The notes beneath the pieces are model-generated. The model was not told the DNA's origin. It worked only from the letters and a program-made list of their open reading frames with translations, and did not search any database. Below are positions 8,352 to 19,157 of a stretch of DNA of 64,000 bases, in pieces. Source of the stretch: Locusta migratoria (lineage: Eukaryota; Arthropoda; Insecta; Orthoptera; Acrididae); the NCBI GenBank assembly GCA_026315105.1, contig CM048746.1, positions 350,241,548 to 350,305,547 on the forward strand, in the 5' to 3' direction. A program made the translations under genes and the position numbers. Within the stretch, counting starts at the first letter, position 1. Every line of letters begins with the position of its first letter.

Positions 8352-9125
8352 CAAGGAAAGTACTTGGGATCGAACAAACACATATATACCAAAATCGTAT
8401 GAGAGATAATGTAAAGATCCCTTATTGCACTAGTGATTCTCCCACATCTGCAAAACTCTGCAGTCGTCCGTTAGAGGCGTCTGCGTGTGCCATGCCGCAT
8501 TGCACTTTGACCTGTCGGTTCACCAGTAGTGACGGTGCAGTGTGCCTCCGAAGTTGCATTCTGTGATGTTATTTGTGTGGTGAAGCGTCAGATGGGGCGG
8601 CGATTGCTAAACACTCCTGCTAATGTATTGCGATTAGTTGAGATGAAGTTACGAAAAACCCTTCTCCGTGAAGATGGTATTAGTGTAGAAGATGAATCAT
8701 TTGCATGCTTTCTCGTATCTGTTATGGTACAGAGATATGAGTATGAGTTAGATACTGTTGTTACAGACTGATAATAGGGATGATAATAACGAACGACTCA
8801 TTGCAATCGGTAGTGCGGGAAGTGGCGATAGATGCAGTGGCAGTGAATACCAACAGTCTTTCGGGAAGAAGGTTAAAGTTGCAACTATCATCACGGCTTT
8901 TGATCACAATTCGCTAGAGAACATGTATGATGATTATTACATAAGTTATAGTTAAGATATCTGCATTACGTATGGCGTCTACAATTACATCTACAGTGCT
9001 ATCTAGAGCATGGTTGCAAAGCTTCGCAGAAAAACGACACCCACCAGCACATTGTGGTGTGCAGAGAGATCCTGTAACCAAACCTTCATAAAGATTTGTT
9101 TGTTCGAGCCCATGTACTTTCCTTG
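8352..9125 (+). mobile_element. Unnamed 774-bp TIR DNA transposon (family T), copy 1
   Basis: Left end CAAGGAAAGTACTTGGGATC.. and right end ..GTTTGTTCGAGCCCATGTACTTTCCTTG form ~26-bp imperfect terminal inverted repeats. TTA flanks both ends (8349-8351 and 9126-9128). The uninterrupted family-H repeat at 5080 and 60425 acts as an empty-site comparison. A 3-bp TWA target duplication is characteristic of PIF/Harbinger elements. The second copy at 47259-48063 is 805 bp. The interior holds an ORF at 8529-8771 but no DDE transposase, so mobilisation in trans is likely. Confidence 0.8.
8529..8771 (+). CDS. Unrecognised ORF inside TIR transposon family T
   Basis: An 80-residue ORF with no family I recognise. 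Its core DVICVVKRQMGRRL, VEMKLRKTLLREDGI and VEDESFACFLV is clearly homologous to the ORF of the second element copy (47392-47850). Between the copies, at least ten differences fall at synonymous third positions (GTG/GTA, GGG/GGT, CGG/CGC, TTT/TTC, TGC/TGT), with fewer replacements. That suggests it was once protein-coding under constraint. The protein is basic with a short Arg/Lys-rich stretch, and no catalytic motif is visible. Here it ends at tandem stops near 8770, while copy 2 continues ~50 residues further. Confidence 0.45.
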   Translation: MTVQCASEVAFCDVICVVKRQMGRRLLNTPANVLRLVEMKLRKTLLREDGISVEDESFACFLVSVMVQRYEYELDTVVTD

Positions 9126-9225
9126 TTAGTCACTATATAAAAATACACAAGTTAAAACATGACAGCTTACAAAAGTATGAGTATTTTGTAAGCTGTCATG
9201 TTTTAACTAGTGTTATTATGCCAAA
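9126..9225. repeat. Family-H repeat remainder with a perfect 25-bp hairpin (9150-9174 / 9184-9208)
   Basis: The arms are exact reverse complements with a 9-base loop (GTATGAGTA). The arm sequence AAAACATGACAGCTTACAAAA is the tail of the family-H repeat at 5105-5135, so the hairpin is two tails joined head to head. Confidence 0.85.
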
Positions 9226-9720
9226 CGTATCTCGCTTCTTAGTTCGTTCGATTCTTTTCCGAAGACCGACGGGCAGTAGCGAGAGGGCGCAGCAAAATTA
9301 AAAATCACCTGTTTGCCTTCTGCTGATGAGAGCCATTTCGAGGTGAGCGTCTGCCTGCTAGATTATATACTTCAGTGCTACAAAATTTCTGATTTTTAGT
9401 ATTCAGCACTCTACAATATCAGACTAATAAATTCCATAATGACAAGATAGAGAGGTAACTGTAAACTTAAACGTGAGAAATTATGCACAAACTGTTTCTT
9501 TTGGTTTGCGTGATATCGTTAGCGGCACAAGCAGCAACCGCATAAAGCAGCTAGGTAGGGGAACTTCTCCCTCCACCTGCATGTGCAGGCCACGCTGCCC
9601 CGCCGTTACTGGGAGCGGACTAACCTAACCTAACTTCCTGTAGGACCGAAACCGGGTGCCAATAAAAAAGCTCAGCAAATTGCGACCTAGTCTGTCATAT
9701 TTTAATTATGTATACAATTA
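9226..9720. other. Unassigned DNA
   Basis: No gene, tRNA box pair or terminal repeat seen. Two CCTAA units (about 9612-9622) are too short to be telomeric. Confidence 0.4.
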
Positions 9721-10048
9721 TTTTTACATCTGCATGGGATACTCTGCAAATTACATTTAAGTGCTTGGTAGAGAGTTCATCAAACTACCTGTATACTATT
9801 TATCTCCTATTCCAATCTCGAATGGCGCGCGGGCTATGTAGGTGGGAGTCAACAATATTTTTTCGCATTCAGAGGAGAATGTTGGTGATTGGAGTTTCGT
9901 AGGTAGACCACGCCGCAGCGAAAACCGCCGTTGTTGTAATGATTCCCATCCCAGACCCTGTATCATTTCCGTGACGGTGTCTCCCCTGTATCTTGACAAT
10001 ACAAACCAGCTGCCCTTCTTTTGACTCTTTCGGTGTCCTCCGTCAAAC

Positions 10049-10891
10049 CTACCTGGCATGGATCCACACTGGGCAGCAATACTCCAAATGAGGACGGACA
10101 AGCGTAGTGTATGCAGTCTCTTTAGTAGTTGTGTTGCATCTTTTAAGCGTTCTGCCAATAAAACACAGTCTCTGGTTCGCCTTTCCCACGACATTATCTA
10201 CGTGTTCTTTCCAGTTTATGTCTGATGTAATTACTAGGTATTTAGTGGAGTTTACGGCCTTCACTATCGGTTGATTTATCTTGTAAACAAAGTTTAACGA
10301 ATTTCTTTTTGTACTCATGTGGACAACTTCACACTTCTCATTATTTAGAGTCAATTGATAATTTATACACCCTACTTATATCTTATTTAAATCGTTCTGC
10401 AGTTGGGTTTGATCTTCAGATGACTTTACTAGACGATAAATGACGATGTCATCTGCAAACAATCTAAAAGAGCTGCTCAGATTTTCTCCTAGATCGTTTA
10501 TGTATATAAGGAACAGCAGAGGACCAATAACACTATCCTGTGGAACGACCGATATAAACTCTGTTTTAGTCGATGCCGTGCCATCGATTACTACAAACTG
10601 TGTCCTCTCTGACAGGAAATCCTCTATCCAGTCACAAATCTGGGGCGATATCCTATAACCGCGCAATTTGATTAAAAGCCGTTTGTGAGGTACGGGGTCA
10701 AAAGCTTTCTGGAAATCTAGAAATACGGAATCAATTTGAGAACTCTTGTCGATAACACTCATCACTTCGTGTGAGTAAAGAGCTAGTTGTGTTTCACATG
10801 AATGATATTTTCTAAATCCGTGTTGACCTTGGGTCAATAGATGATTCCGTTCGAGATAATTAATAATATTTGAATACAGGATATGTTCCAA
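10049..10891 (-). pseudogene. LINE-A reverse transcriptase
   Basis: Two frames (10891-10376 and 10354-10049) together give the palm and thumb of a non-LTR reverse transcriptase. Visible motifs are QGQHGFRKYHSCETQL, SVFLDFQKAFDPVPHKRLL, GPLLFLIYINDL and the catalytic FADD in RLFADDIVIY. A DINWKEHVDNVVGKANQRL segment and TLVRPHLEYCCPVW follow, as is typical of the C-terminal extension in CR1/L2/jockey-like LINEs. A break at about 10355-10375 separates the frames. VPQDS replaces the usual VPQGS. Closely related copies are at 42497-43776 (-) and at 48100-48707 plus 53833-54385 (+). Confidence 0.85.
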
Positions 10892-11169
10892 AACTCTGCT
10901 GCAAATTGACGTTAATCAAACAGGCGTGTAGTTTAGTGGGTTACTGCTACTGCCTTTCTTAAATATAGGTGTGAACTGTGCAACTTTCCAATCTTTTGGT
11001 ACAGATCCTTCTTTGAGCGAGTTGTTGTGTATGGCAGTTAAGTAAGGAGTTATGGCGTCAGCATAATCATATAGAAATTTAGTGGGTATATAGTCCGGAC
11101 CAGAAGACTTGTTCTAGTTAAATGATTTCAGTTGCTTCACTACTCAGATGATATCTACTTCTACGTTAC

Positions 11170-12430
11170 TCATTCTGGCCTCAGTTCGTAATTCGAAATC
11201 TGGAATATTCGAAAAGCTGTGTTTAGTAACTCTGCTTTGGTAGCGCTATCATCGGCGGAATCGCCATTTGTATCACGTAATGAGGGTATTGTTTGAGTTT
11301 TGCCTCTAGTATATTTGACATAGGACCAAAATCTCTTTGCGTTCTCAGCCAGCTTTCGAGAAAGAGTTTCGTTGTGGAAAGTATTGTAAACATCTCGCAT
11401 TGAAGTCCTCGCTAATGTTCGAGCTTCTGTGTAAGATCGCCAATCCTGGGATTTTTGTGTTCGTTTATATGTTGCATGCCTTTTTCGTTGTTTTTGTAAT
11501 AGTGTCCTGACCTGTTTTGTGAACCAAGGGAGATCACCTCCTTCTTTTATTAATTTATTTGGTATAAAACTGTCAACTACTGTCGATACTACTTCTTTGA
11601 ACTGGAGCCACATCTGGTCTACGCTTATTTTTAGGGTTTGGAATGAGTTGAAACTATCTGTCAAGAAGCAATGTATTTTATATCTATCTCCTTTCCTGAA
11701 TAAATATACTTTTCGTCTATTTTTGGTAACTTTGGTATTTCAATATTCAGTCTCGCTGCGGCAGCTCTGTGTTCACTAATACCTGTATCCGTTTTAAAGC
11801 TAGTTATGAGATCGGGATTATTTGTCGCAAAGAGATCAAGTGTGTTTTGACATCCATGTACAATTCTAGTTGGCTCATGCACTAATTGTTCGCAGTAATT
11901 CTCAGAGAATGCGTAGAGTACAATTTAGCACGATGTATTAAGCGTACCTCCTGATTTGCACATATAACTTTTCCAGCAGATTGAGGGTGAATTGAAATCA
12001 CCGCCTACTATTATCGTATGAGCCAGATATGTGTTTACCATTTGTCACTGTTTTCGTATCGTCAGAGCCGGGAGACCGGTAAAAGGAAACAATTATTAAC
12101 TTCTTACTATTTTCAGGTACAACTTCTACCCATAATAGCTCACAGGAACTATAAAATTCAACTTCGCTACACGAAGTAATACTTTTGACGGCGAAAAACA
12201 CGCCTCACCCTATTTGTTTAATCTATCCTTTCTGAACACACATCTTTTGCAAAAACTTCGTCTGAACTAATTTCCGGCTTGAGACAACTTTCACTGCCTA
12301 GAATGTTATGTGTTTCGGTACTTTCTATTAACGCTTGGAGATTTTTTACTTTTCCGACAGAGCTACGACAATTTACAACTGTTATATCGATAGTTTCTAG
12401 ATCTACATTTCTGCTGTGATCTACCTGCAC
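11170..12430 (-). pseudogene. LINE-A endonuclease and linker remnants
   Basis: Fragments in three frames: 12430-12218 (VVNCRSSVGKVKNL...GSESCL, the N-terminal part of an exonuclease/endonuclease/phosphatase-fold nuclease), 12201-11998 (ELLWVEVVPE..LIIVSFYRSPG), and 11882-11661 (HGCQNTLDLFATNNPDLI, ..GISEHRA, corresponding to the C-terminal D-x-x-x-T and SDH motifs). A linker ORF follows at 11664-11170. The usual SD-H reads SEH, so a catalytic residue is altered. Multiple frame breaks make it inactive. Confidence 0.75.
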
Positions 12431-12450
12431 CCTTTGAGACAGCCCATTTT

Positions 12451-15270
12451 TCCCCGACGTCCTCTATCCTAAACAAAACGGCCCAGTCCTCAGCACACAG
12501 CCTCCGCTACCCGTGTAGCTGCTTCCTCGTGTAGTGGACTCCTGACCTGTTTAGCGGACGATATTTTCCTAGAGCTGCAAAAGCAAAAATGAAAAAAAGG
12601 CCATATAAATTTCAGTATAGTTTTGGGCTTCTTAATTTTATCATTTCCAACAAGAAAGCCAATAAGTATGTCAGAAAATTTTAATTCCCTCCATCAACAC
12701 CAAAGTCAGAGTTAACATTAATTTATTCTTCTCCTTTAGTTCCAAAACAAGATGTGTATTACATTAATTGTATAATGTGGAAAATAATCAGTTGTATGTC
12801 TCTTACAATGTGTCTTACAGTCATTTAATTATTCCTATTTTCTTATTGATTATCAGACCTACTCCCGTAATACCCCCAACTGATATTGTATTTATAATCA
12901 TGTACTCACCAGAAATCCTGTTTCTCTTTCCACCGAAAATCTCTACTCCCCACTATATCTAACTTCAACCAATCCATTTATATTTTTAAATTTTCTAACT
13001 TTCCTACCCAATTAAGGGATCTAACATTCCACGCTCCGATCTGTAGAATGTCAGTGTTGTTTTTCCTGATGATCACATCCTACTGAGTAGTCCCCGCTCA
13101 GAGATCCAAATCGGGGACTATTTTACCTCAGGTATATTTTACCCGAGAGGATGCCATCATCGTGTTCATGGCCTCGGGAAAAGTAACGGCTGTAGTTTCC
13201 CCTTGCTTTCAGCCTTTTGCAGTAACTGTGTGGCAAAGCCACATTAGCTGATGTTACTAGGCCAGCTCAGTTAATCACCCAGACTGTTGGCCCTATAACT
13301 ACTGAAAAGGCTGCTGCCCCTCTTCAGGAACCACACGTTTGTCTGGCATCTCCACAGATACCCCTCCACTGTGGTTGCACCTACGGTATGGCTATCTGTA
13401 TCGTTGAGGCACGCAAGCCACCCCACCCTGGCAATGTTTGTGGTTCATGGGGCCAAACCTTGATTCTCCCAAGTCACACCAGAAAGCAGTCCATTCCCAA
13501 GAACCACTTGGCAGTACGACCCGGGAAAATCAAGGTTTGGTACATTGTTTTTTGATGGATCCGTATTATTCAACATTAAATAAACTGCTGGTTCATGCAT
13601 GAATACAAAACTAAAGATACATTACTTGCAGTACTGTAGGTGGCAGATTAGGTGATTTAGTGGTCGCAACATGCTTCCAGAAACATTTCAGTAGTTGGTG
13701 TGGCTGTGTGCTCATTTCCTCTTCTTGGCGAAGTTAGGATTGCACAACAAGCCAACATGACAAAACCACATGACTATGACTATGTACTTACATCCCAGGC
13801 TATTGGTAACTTGCAGCAAATTAATTTAGCCTGCAATTCCACAGCTTCTTCATAGTATCCATCACATTTGCTACAAAAGCCAGTATTTTCACTTAACTTG
13901 GTAGTTGGCTACTTCTGTACTCTGTACTCGACTGCTCGCGACTACCACTGAACTACGACTCCGTCAAAATTGCCTGTTACCACCTTTCCAGAAGCGTCTC
14001 CTGCCAACCAACCACCTTTTTTTTTTTACCTTGCACTGGCCACCTTTGCGTTCCTAGGTACTGCACTCCATCTTTTAACTAGAGTTACTAAATTTGCCCT
14101 TACATGAAACAGCACACATTATTTCATATTTTATACAGAACAATTTCTACAATAACTCCAGTATGTTTAAACAGAAAATAAACATTGTCACAGAAAAATA
14201 AGATTTACAGTTTCTATCAGAACACTTACTTCTACTAAGTCAAGGATTATAATTACAGACATCAGTCATTGCAATACAATTGACAATCGATATATATCAA
14301 ATTATTAAAATAAATAATTTAGTAACCATTTGCGTAAAACAACAATAAACAATAGTTTATCAGTACGTTGTAGTGTTACAACCGCCCCTTCTCCGTACAC
14401 TTTATGTTTGTTCAAGCAGCTGTCAGCTCATGTGCAGAGCTGTGTGTTAGCCGCGCCTTTTCCTTCTTCTGTCTACTTGAGGTGTGGCTGTATCCTGTAT
14501 ATAAGGAATGGCACCAAGCAGTCTGATTAGCAGTCTCCACTCGGAAATTTTTCTGACTCTTCCAAGCTGCCAGATTTGCGCAGAGCTGACTGAGTTAAGA
14601 ATGGTGTTTTTATCTGAAGCGGGTTCTTAAAAGTTTTGAAAACTGTTGCAGTTCTCGCGTTTGACTATTTCATATTAATGTTTCATTGTCAACTGTAAGA
14701 TAAGTATTTTATTTAATCCTACAAAATACTTTTACACACCGCCAGCTGATTAATCCGAGAGAATTGAACCAGAAATGGTGCAAAACACACATAACCAGAA
14801 CAAGAAACACATACTAAGTACTAAAAGCAGCGTGCAGGACTTCAATGAAGACAAATAAACCGGTTGATTCGCTGATAGCACTTGTGAATGGCTCCTATAT
14901 GAGCGTGACCCAAAGGCGCCATTCGTAAGAGGTACTTTTCAGTAGAAAGAGAACGCTACACAAAAATGAAGTGCGAACTATGGTACTAGTATATATTTTT
15001 CTATTAAACAATTTGATATGGTATTAAGTTGAAGATATTGTTCGAACAGTTATGGGGAGGGGTTTGTGGCGACTACAGTTGTTGTTGGTGGATTCAAAAC
15101 TCAAATTTCTCACCCTGCTTAAGTGATAGCACAGTTTTAAACCCGAATTATTGCACCAATTTTCACTTTTTACGCATTGTCGACAGCTTTTTTACGCTTA
15201 CAGAAGGATCCCATATTTTCTCTATTTGAGAATACCATTTGGTCCCGCAGAGGCCCCTTAACATTAACAA
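12451..15270. other. Unassigned relic DNA
   Basis: Mostly AT-rich. 13021-13560 has more balanced composition and reads like a fragment of a dispersed repeat (CTAACATTCCACGCTCCGATC, then CCAATC..GGGGACTATTTTACCTC), but I cannot name it and it has no ORF. Around 14330-14560 a TATATAAGG at about 14497 precedes GC-richer sequence; it could be part of an LTR or promoter but nothing confirms this. No tRNA, rRNA or conserved protein was seen. Confidence 0.35.
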
Positions 15271-15600
15271 CATCCGTGTCTCGAGAGGAAGCAGCAGGGA
15301 GGAAAAATGATTCAGTTTGGTTGGCAAGATTATTGGGTGCAGGAGGGGCGATTTTCGTCACTCGCTTTCACGCAGTGTCCCCCATCCCGCGCGGTCAGCA
15401 GTGAAAGCTTATTGTGCAGGTCGGGAGAATGACGAGCGTTAGGCGGCTGGAGGTTTTGCGCGCGTCCATATGGCAGGGCCGAGGAGAAGGCGGCGGGAGC
15501 ACTCGCAGCGTTGCCAACCCAGAAAAATTTATTCCGCTAAACTCGAGTTAAAATTCCGCTCAAATCCGCTGAATGCTTACTATTGTTATTTACCATTCTT
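15270..15600. other. GC-rich islet 1
   Basis: 15370-15520 is GC- and CpG-richer than its surroundings, without a supportable ORF. Its right edge (about 15500-15545: CACTCGCAGCGTTGCCAACC ... TTCCGCTAAA) resembles the reverse complement of 18565-18612, the left edge of islet 2. Confidence 0.4.
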
Positions 15601-15815
15601 TTTTTATGAGACTTAACTGCGGGTTCATCAGACCCTGCCGCGGTGGAGTGGCCGAGCGGTCTAAAGCGTCTCGCTGTGGAGTGCGCGGTTGCTCGCCGTG
15701 GAGGTTCGAGTCCTCTTGCAAACTACTTATCAACTAACTTATACTAAGGACAGCACAAACATACATGCCCGAGGGGGGGATTCGAACCCCCGACGGGGAA
15801 CGGCCTCGCGCATCA
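15601..15815. mobile_element. Mosaic of tRNA-derived SINEs
   Basis: Three joined pieces. 15601-15636 is a minus-strand S1 tail. 15637-15720 is a plus-strand tRNA-like head with A box TGGCCGAGCGG and B box GGTTCGAGTCC. 15718-15815 is a minus-strand S1 piece (GGGGGGATTCGAACCCCCGAC). The head resembles tRNA-Leu/Ser class II sequences but does not close into an intact tRNA with an acceptor stem, so I do not call a tRNA gene. Confidence 0.65.
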
Positions 15816-17377
15816 CAGCATAGTGCCTCATTTACCATTCAAAAAACTGAAATTTCAATGCACTAATAACTTCCAAAGAAATTTTATACTAGTACTGCTA
15901 CTATTTCTAAAGGGAAGTTTACTAATTTTCGATTCCACTCACCACATTAATGTAGTTCCTAGGTTTACGACAAAAGAAACATTAAAAATGTGTATTATGC
16001 CCAAGCAGATTCACTGCTGTGATATCGGTTAATTTTGTGGGAGAACTTACCAGAAAGCAGATACTGTTTTGTAGTGCAAAAGAGGATCATATGATCAATT
16101 GAAAATGCAAAACCCAGGAAATCTTGCAAACCGCTTTTTTAAGCGCTGCAAATACTACCACTGCCATGTCTGTACATCCTTGAGATAGTTACTTATATTA
16201 AGAAGATTTCAGTAGCACAAAACAATTTAGTATATACAAACAAATCAGTTCACACACATGACACAAGACAAACACTTGACATTCATAGTGAGCACCTACG
16301 AGCAACTCTCCGACAAAATGGACTTCTTCAAACGAGGAAAAAATTGTACAACAAACTTACTCACCATATCAAAACAATCAAAGAACACCAGAAGTTCAAA
16401 TTGGCAGTAAAAATTATTTACAAGATAAATGTTATTACACTGTCAGTGAATATCTGTCAACTTAAACTTAATGTCATGTTTTCTTGCATATAAATACTGT
16501 AACTATTGTCACCTATTGTATGATGTTGATTGTATTATTATTTTGACATGCTAAAAACTACTTACTAAATGTAATATAGTAATGACTCATTTTTATTGTG
16601 ATGTGCCATATATAAGTAAGTGTATAGAGAAAAATGTATACTTATGTAAACACTTGTAAGCAATATCCTATATCAATAATTTGATGAAGTGGATCCTTAA
16701 ATAAATAAATAAGTAAATAAATAGTAATTATTCTGTTCCAGAGGAATGTATTCACCAAATTTAGTTGGCTAAAGGCAGGCACTTTCCACCTCTGCATTGG
16801 ACCATGGTAGAACCAAAAGCATAAGAGACAAAGTTCTTGTAAAGGATTTAAGCCACTGGCTTCTCTGATCTAATTTTATTCCAGAAAGCAGCAGTCTTGT
16901 TTATTTCTTTCCATTGGACAGTAGTGAGCTTTGACCACTGAATATCAATTTTGGTGACTGTACTGTCTGAGAACTCCATTTCCTTAGCCAGGAATAGGCC
17001 TACTATTGGTTCTTTCAGCACTCGCGAGCATTCTCTTGGAGCAATAAAAGATACGTTTTTTCAACAGTTTTACATTGTGGGGCAAGCGGTGTTGCAGCTC
17101 AGAAGCAAGGGAAACAAGGAAATGTTCACATCTTTTCCTTATGACATTCTCAACCTCAAATGATATTCTGAAGATTTCATATCTTGCAGTAAGGCTACGA
17201 CTTCATGACCGAAGTATACTCTGTTGTGATGAGGCAGGGAAATCACTATATTGAAATCGAGTGTTAAACTTCATGCATATGCAATAAGTACATGAATAAT
17301 AGGAAGTATAATAGAAACAATGAATTAAAAAGAAAAATATTGTTGCAGCCAAAAAAAATCGCACTGACATGTTTTAT
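15816..17377. other. Unassigned AT-rich DNA with an AAAT-repeat tail at 16698-16725
   Basis: The (AAATA)n-like run following GATGAAGTGGATCCTTAAAT looks like the 3' tail of a short retroelement. The upstream 400 bp has no protein I can identify. No RNA gene seen. Confidence 0.35.
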
Positions 17378-18490
17378 GGCCCACTATAGATTTGTAGTTT
17401 CATACGTCTTTGCAAGCATCATGGACAAAAATAATAAAAAATTAATTAATAAGAGTGTCTGAGACCCTTTCAAGGAAAAAAAATTTAAGTGGCGGGTTCC
17501 GAACCACTGGCATTCAGCATCACAGTCCAACGCATTGCCCACTACGCTACAGCTAACAATAAGAAGTTGCGTTCTTTAATCTCATACTATTGGTGGCTGT
17601 TGTTAACTGATGCCAATATGGCATTAGTAGACACTAGATTATCATTTATCGTACGAAGAATGATGTGTTTTTGTTAATTCTTCAGTGCGCCATTGCTCTG
17701 AAATGACAACATGTAAGTTACAATAAGAAAATAATCAAATACGCAATGCGAGATGGCATATGTCAGAGAGAGTTCTGGGCGAGGAATGTCACGTGACATC
17801 TGTGAAGGGCTGGTTTTCGTTAATTCAATTGAGGGTGTCAAAACTTCGTTATTTTTTTAATATCTCTCAAAGGATTTTCTCCTCTACAAATTCGGTTATT
17901 CAATTTTCGCGTCTAATGAACGGTTTATTTGCAATTAAAATTACATTACAAAAAGGTTCTTTGGTGTTACTAACGTATTTCTTGTCAGAAATATTTGAAA
18001 AAAAAAAAAAACGAGGTTCTGGTCTCTGGTATCCAACAATTATGTGTGTAAAATTTGGTGCCGATCGGTTGAACTGTTCGACCTAAAAACTGGGAACAGA
18101 CAAACATCGTCAAATCGAAACCGATTTTTTTGGTATTACTACCGTATTTTTTGTCCGAAAAATTTGAAAAAGGGAGGTTCTGGTCTCTGTCTGTGAAAAT
18201 TGGTGCTGATCGGTTGAACGGTTCGTCTTAAAAACAGGGAACACGTTATGGACAGAAAGATAGACATCCCAAAATCGCTGTAATTTTTGCAAATATCTCT
18301 GAAACAATCCGAGATATGAAAAAAACATAACAGAGCAAAGCTGTAAAGAATTTTCTCCTCTACAAATTCCGTTACTCTATTTTCGTGTCAGATGAATGGT
18401 TAAGCTGTTATTTTCATTTAAATTTCGAGCTGTCAAAAGTCGATTGCAAAGACCCGCTGTTAGTGTTACTACCATAACCTAAAGTGGGCC
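17378..18490 (-). repeat. ~1-kb GGCCCACTTTA repeat family, copy 3
   Basis: Reverse-oriented copy: starts GGCCCACTATA and ends TAAAGTGGGCC. It contains the tRNA-like segment on the - strand at about 17493-17545 (B box GGTTCGGAACC; A box TAGCGTAGTGGGC). An internal ~180-bp segment (GGTATTACTACCGTATTTTT .. GGTTCTGGTCTCTG) is present twice in tandem, at about 17960-18080 and 18130-18240. That makes this copy longer than the others. Confidence 0.75.
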
Positions 18491-18977
18491 AATACACAAA
18501 TTCGTTAGAAAATCCATTGACCGCTAAATGATAATTTTAACCCACTGACTGTGTGTAAAGACCGTCACATTTAGCGGAAATTCGGCTAATGTGGCAACCC
18601 TGCGCACTCGTAATCTGGCTGTGCGGCATCTGGTGGGCTGCTTCTCCCGGGCGCGGCGCCGTGGCTGGGCGTGGCCCACGGTCGCCAATCAAGAGGCGGA
18701 TATCGTCGCCATGGAAACACGCCCCGCGCCAGCTTTTGTTCCTCTGCAATAATTCGCATCCGCGGCTGCTCTCGCCTCGCAGCTGACTGGTACTCGCCTG
18801 TGGAGACTGCTGCCCTCTCGCGTCGAGTACACTAACGAAGTGAGAGTGGCTGTTCATCCCTTGCAAGACGCCACTCGGAATTCAGGCTTACCATTTGTAC
18901 AGGGCGAGGTACTAAACCGTGTAATGATACTAGGGGTGCACCAGAACCCCCAGGGCTTCCAAAATGGGTAGCTTATG
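18491..18977. other. GC-rich islet 2
   Basis: 18590-18860 is GC- and CpG-rich (CCCGGGCGCGGCGCCGTGGC). ORFs on both strands overlap and show no known domain. It could be an old promoter or CpG-rich repeat piece; no exon or TATA element can be supported. Confidence 0.35.
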
Positions 18978-19135
18978 GCCAAAAATGTTCAAATGTTTGT
19001 AGAGCTTATAGGATTTAACTACGGGGTCATCAGTCCCGAAACTTACAAACCACTTATGAACTAGCTTATACTATATATGGCACAAACATCGATGCCTGAG
19101 GGAGAATTCGAACCCCTGAGGGGAACGGCCTCTGG
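18978..19135 (-). mobile_element. SINE S1 fragment
   Basis: Minus-strand S1 sequence lacking the 5' A-box end: B-box region GGGTTCGAATTC, then the characteristic body and AAACATTTGAACATTTTT-type tail. The Penelope-like element that follows starts ~20 bp beyond it. Confidence 0.8.
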
Positions 19136-19157
19136 AATTTTAATATGTGTAAATTCT

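Larger units (their letters stand above)
9722..12450 (-). mobile_element. CR1/L2-like LINE, decayed (LINE-A)
   Basis: Read on the - strand, the order is endonuclease pieces (12430-11661), a linker (11664-11170), reverse transcriptase (11100-10049) and a 3' UTR ending near 9722. That UTR, with the stem GATACTCTGCAAATTACATT, also occurs at 41966-42139 and 54120-54385. All ORFs are separated by stops and frameshifts and no ORF1 is present, so this is a 5'-truncated inactive copy. Non-LTR retrotransposons of this type nick the target with their endonuclease and copy RNA into the nick. I found no clear target-site duplication. Confidence 0.85.

Noticed and set aside
9610..9625. CCTAA telomere-like repeat (also near 56303)
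   Set aside because: Only about two units each; expected by chance and not a telomeric or interstitial array.
15637..15720. Possible tRNA gene with A and B boxes
   Set aside because: The acceptor stem does not close and the sequence is joined to SINE tail pieces; it is a SINE head.
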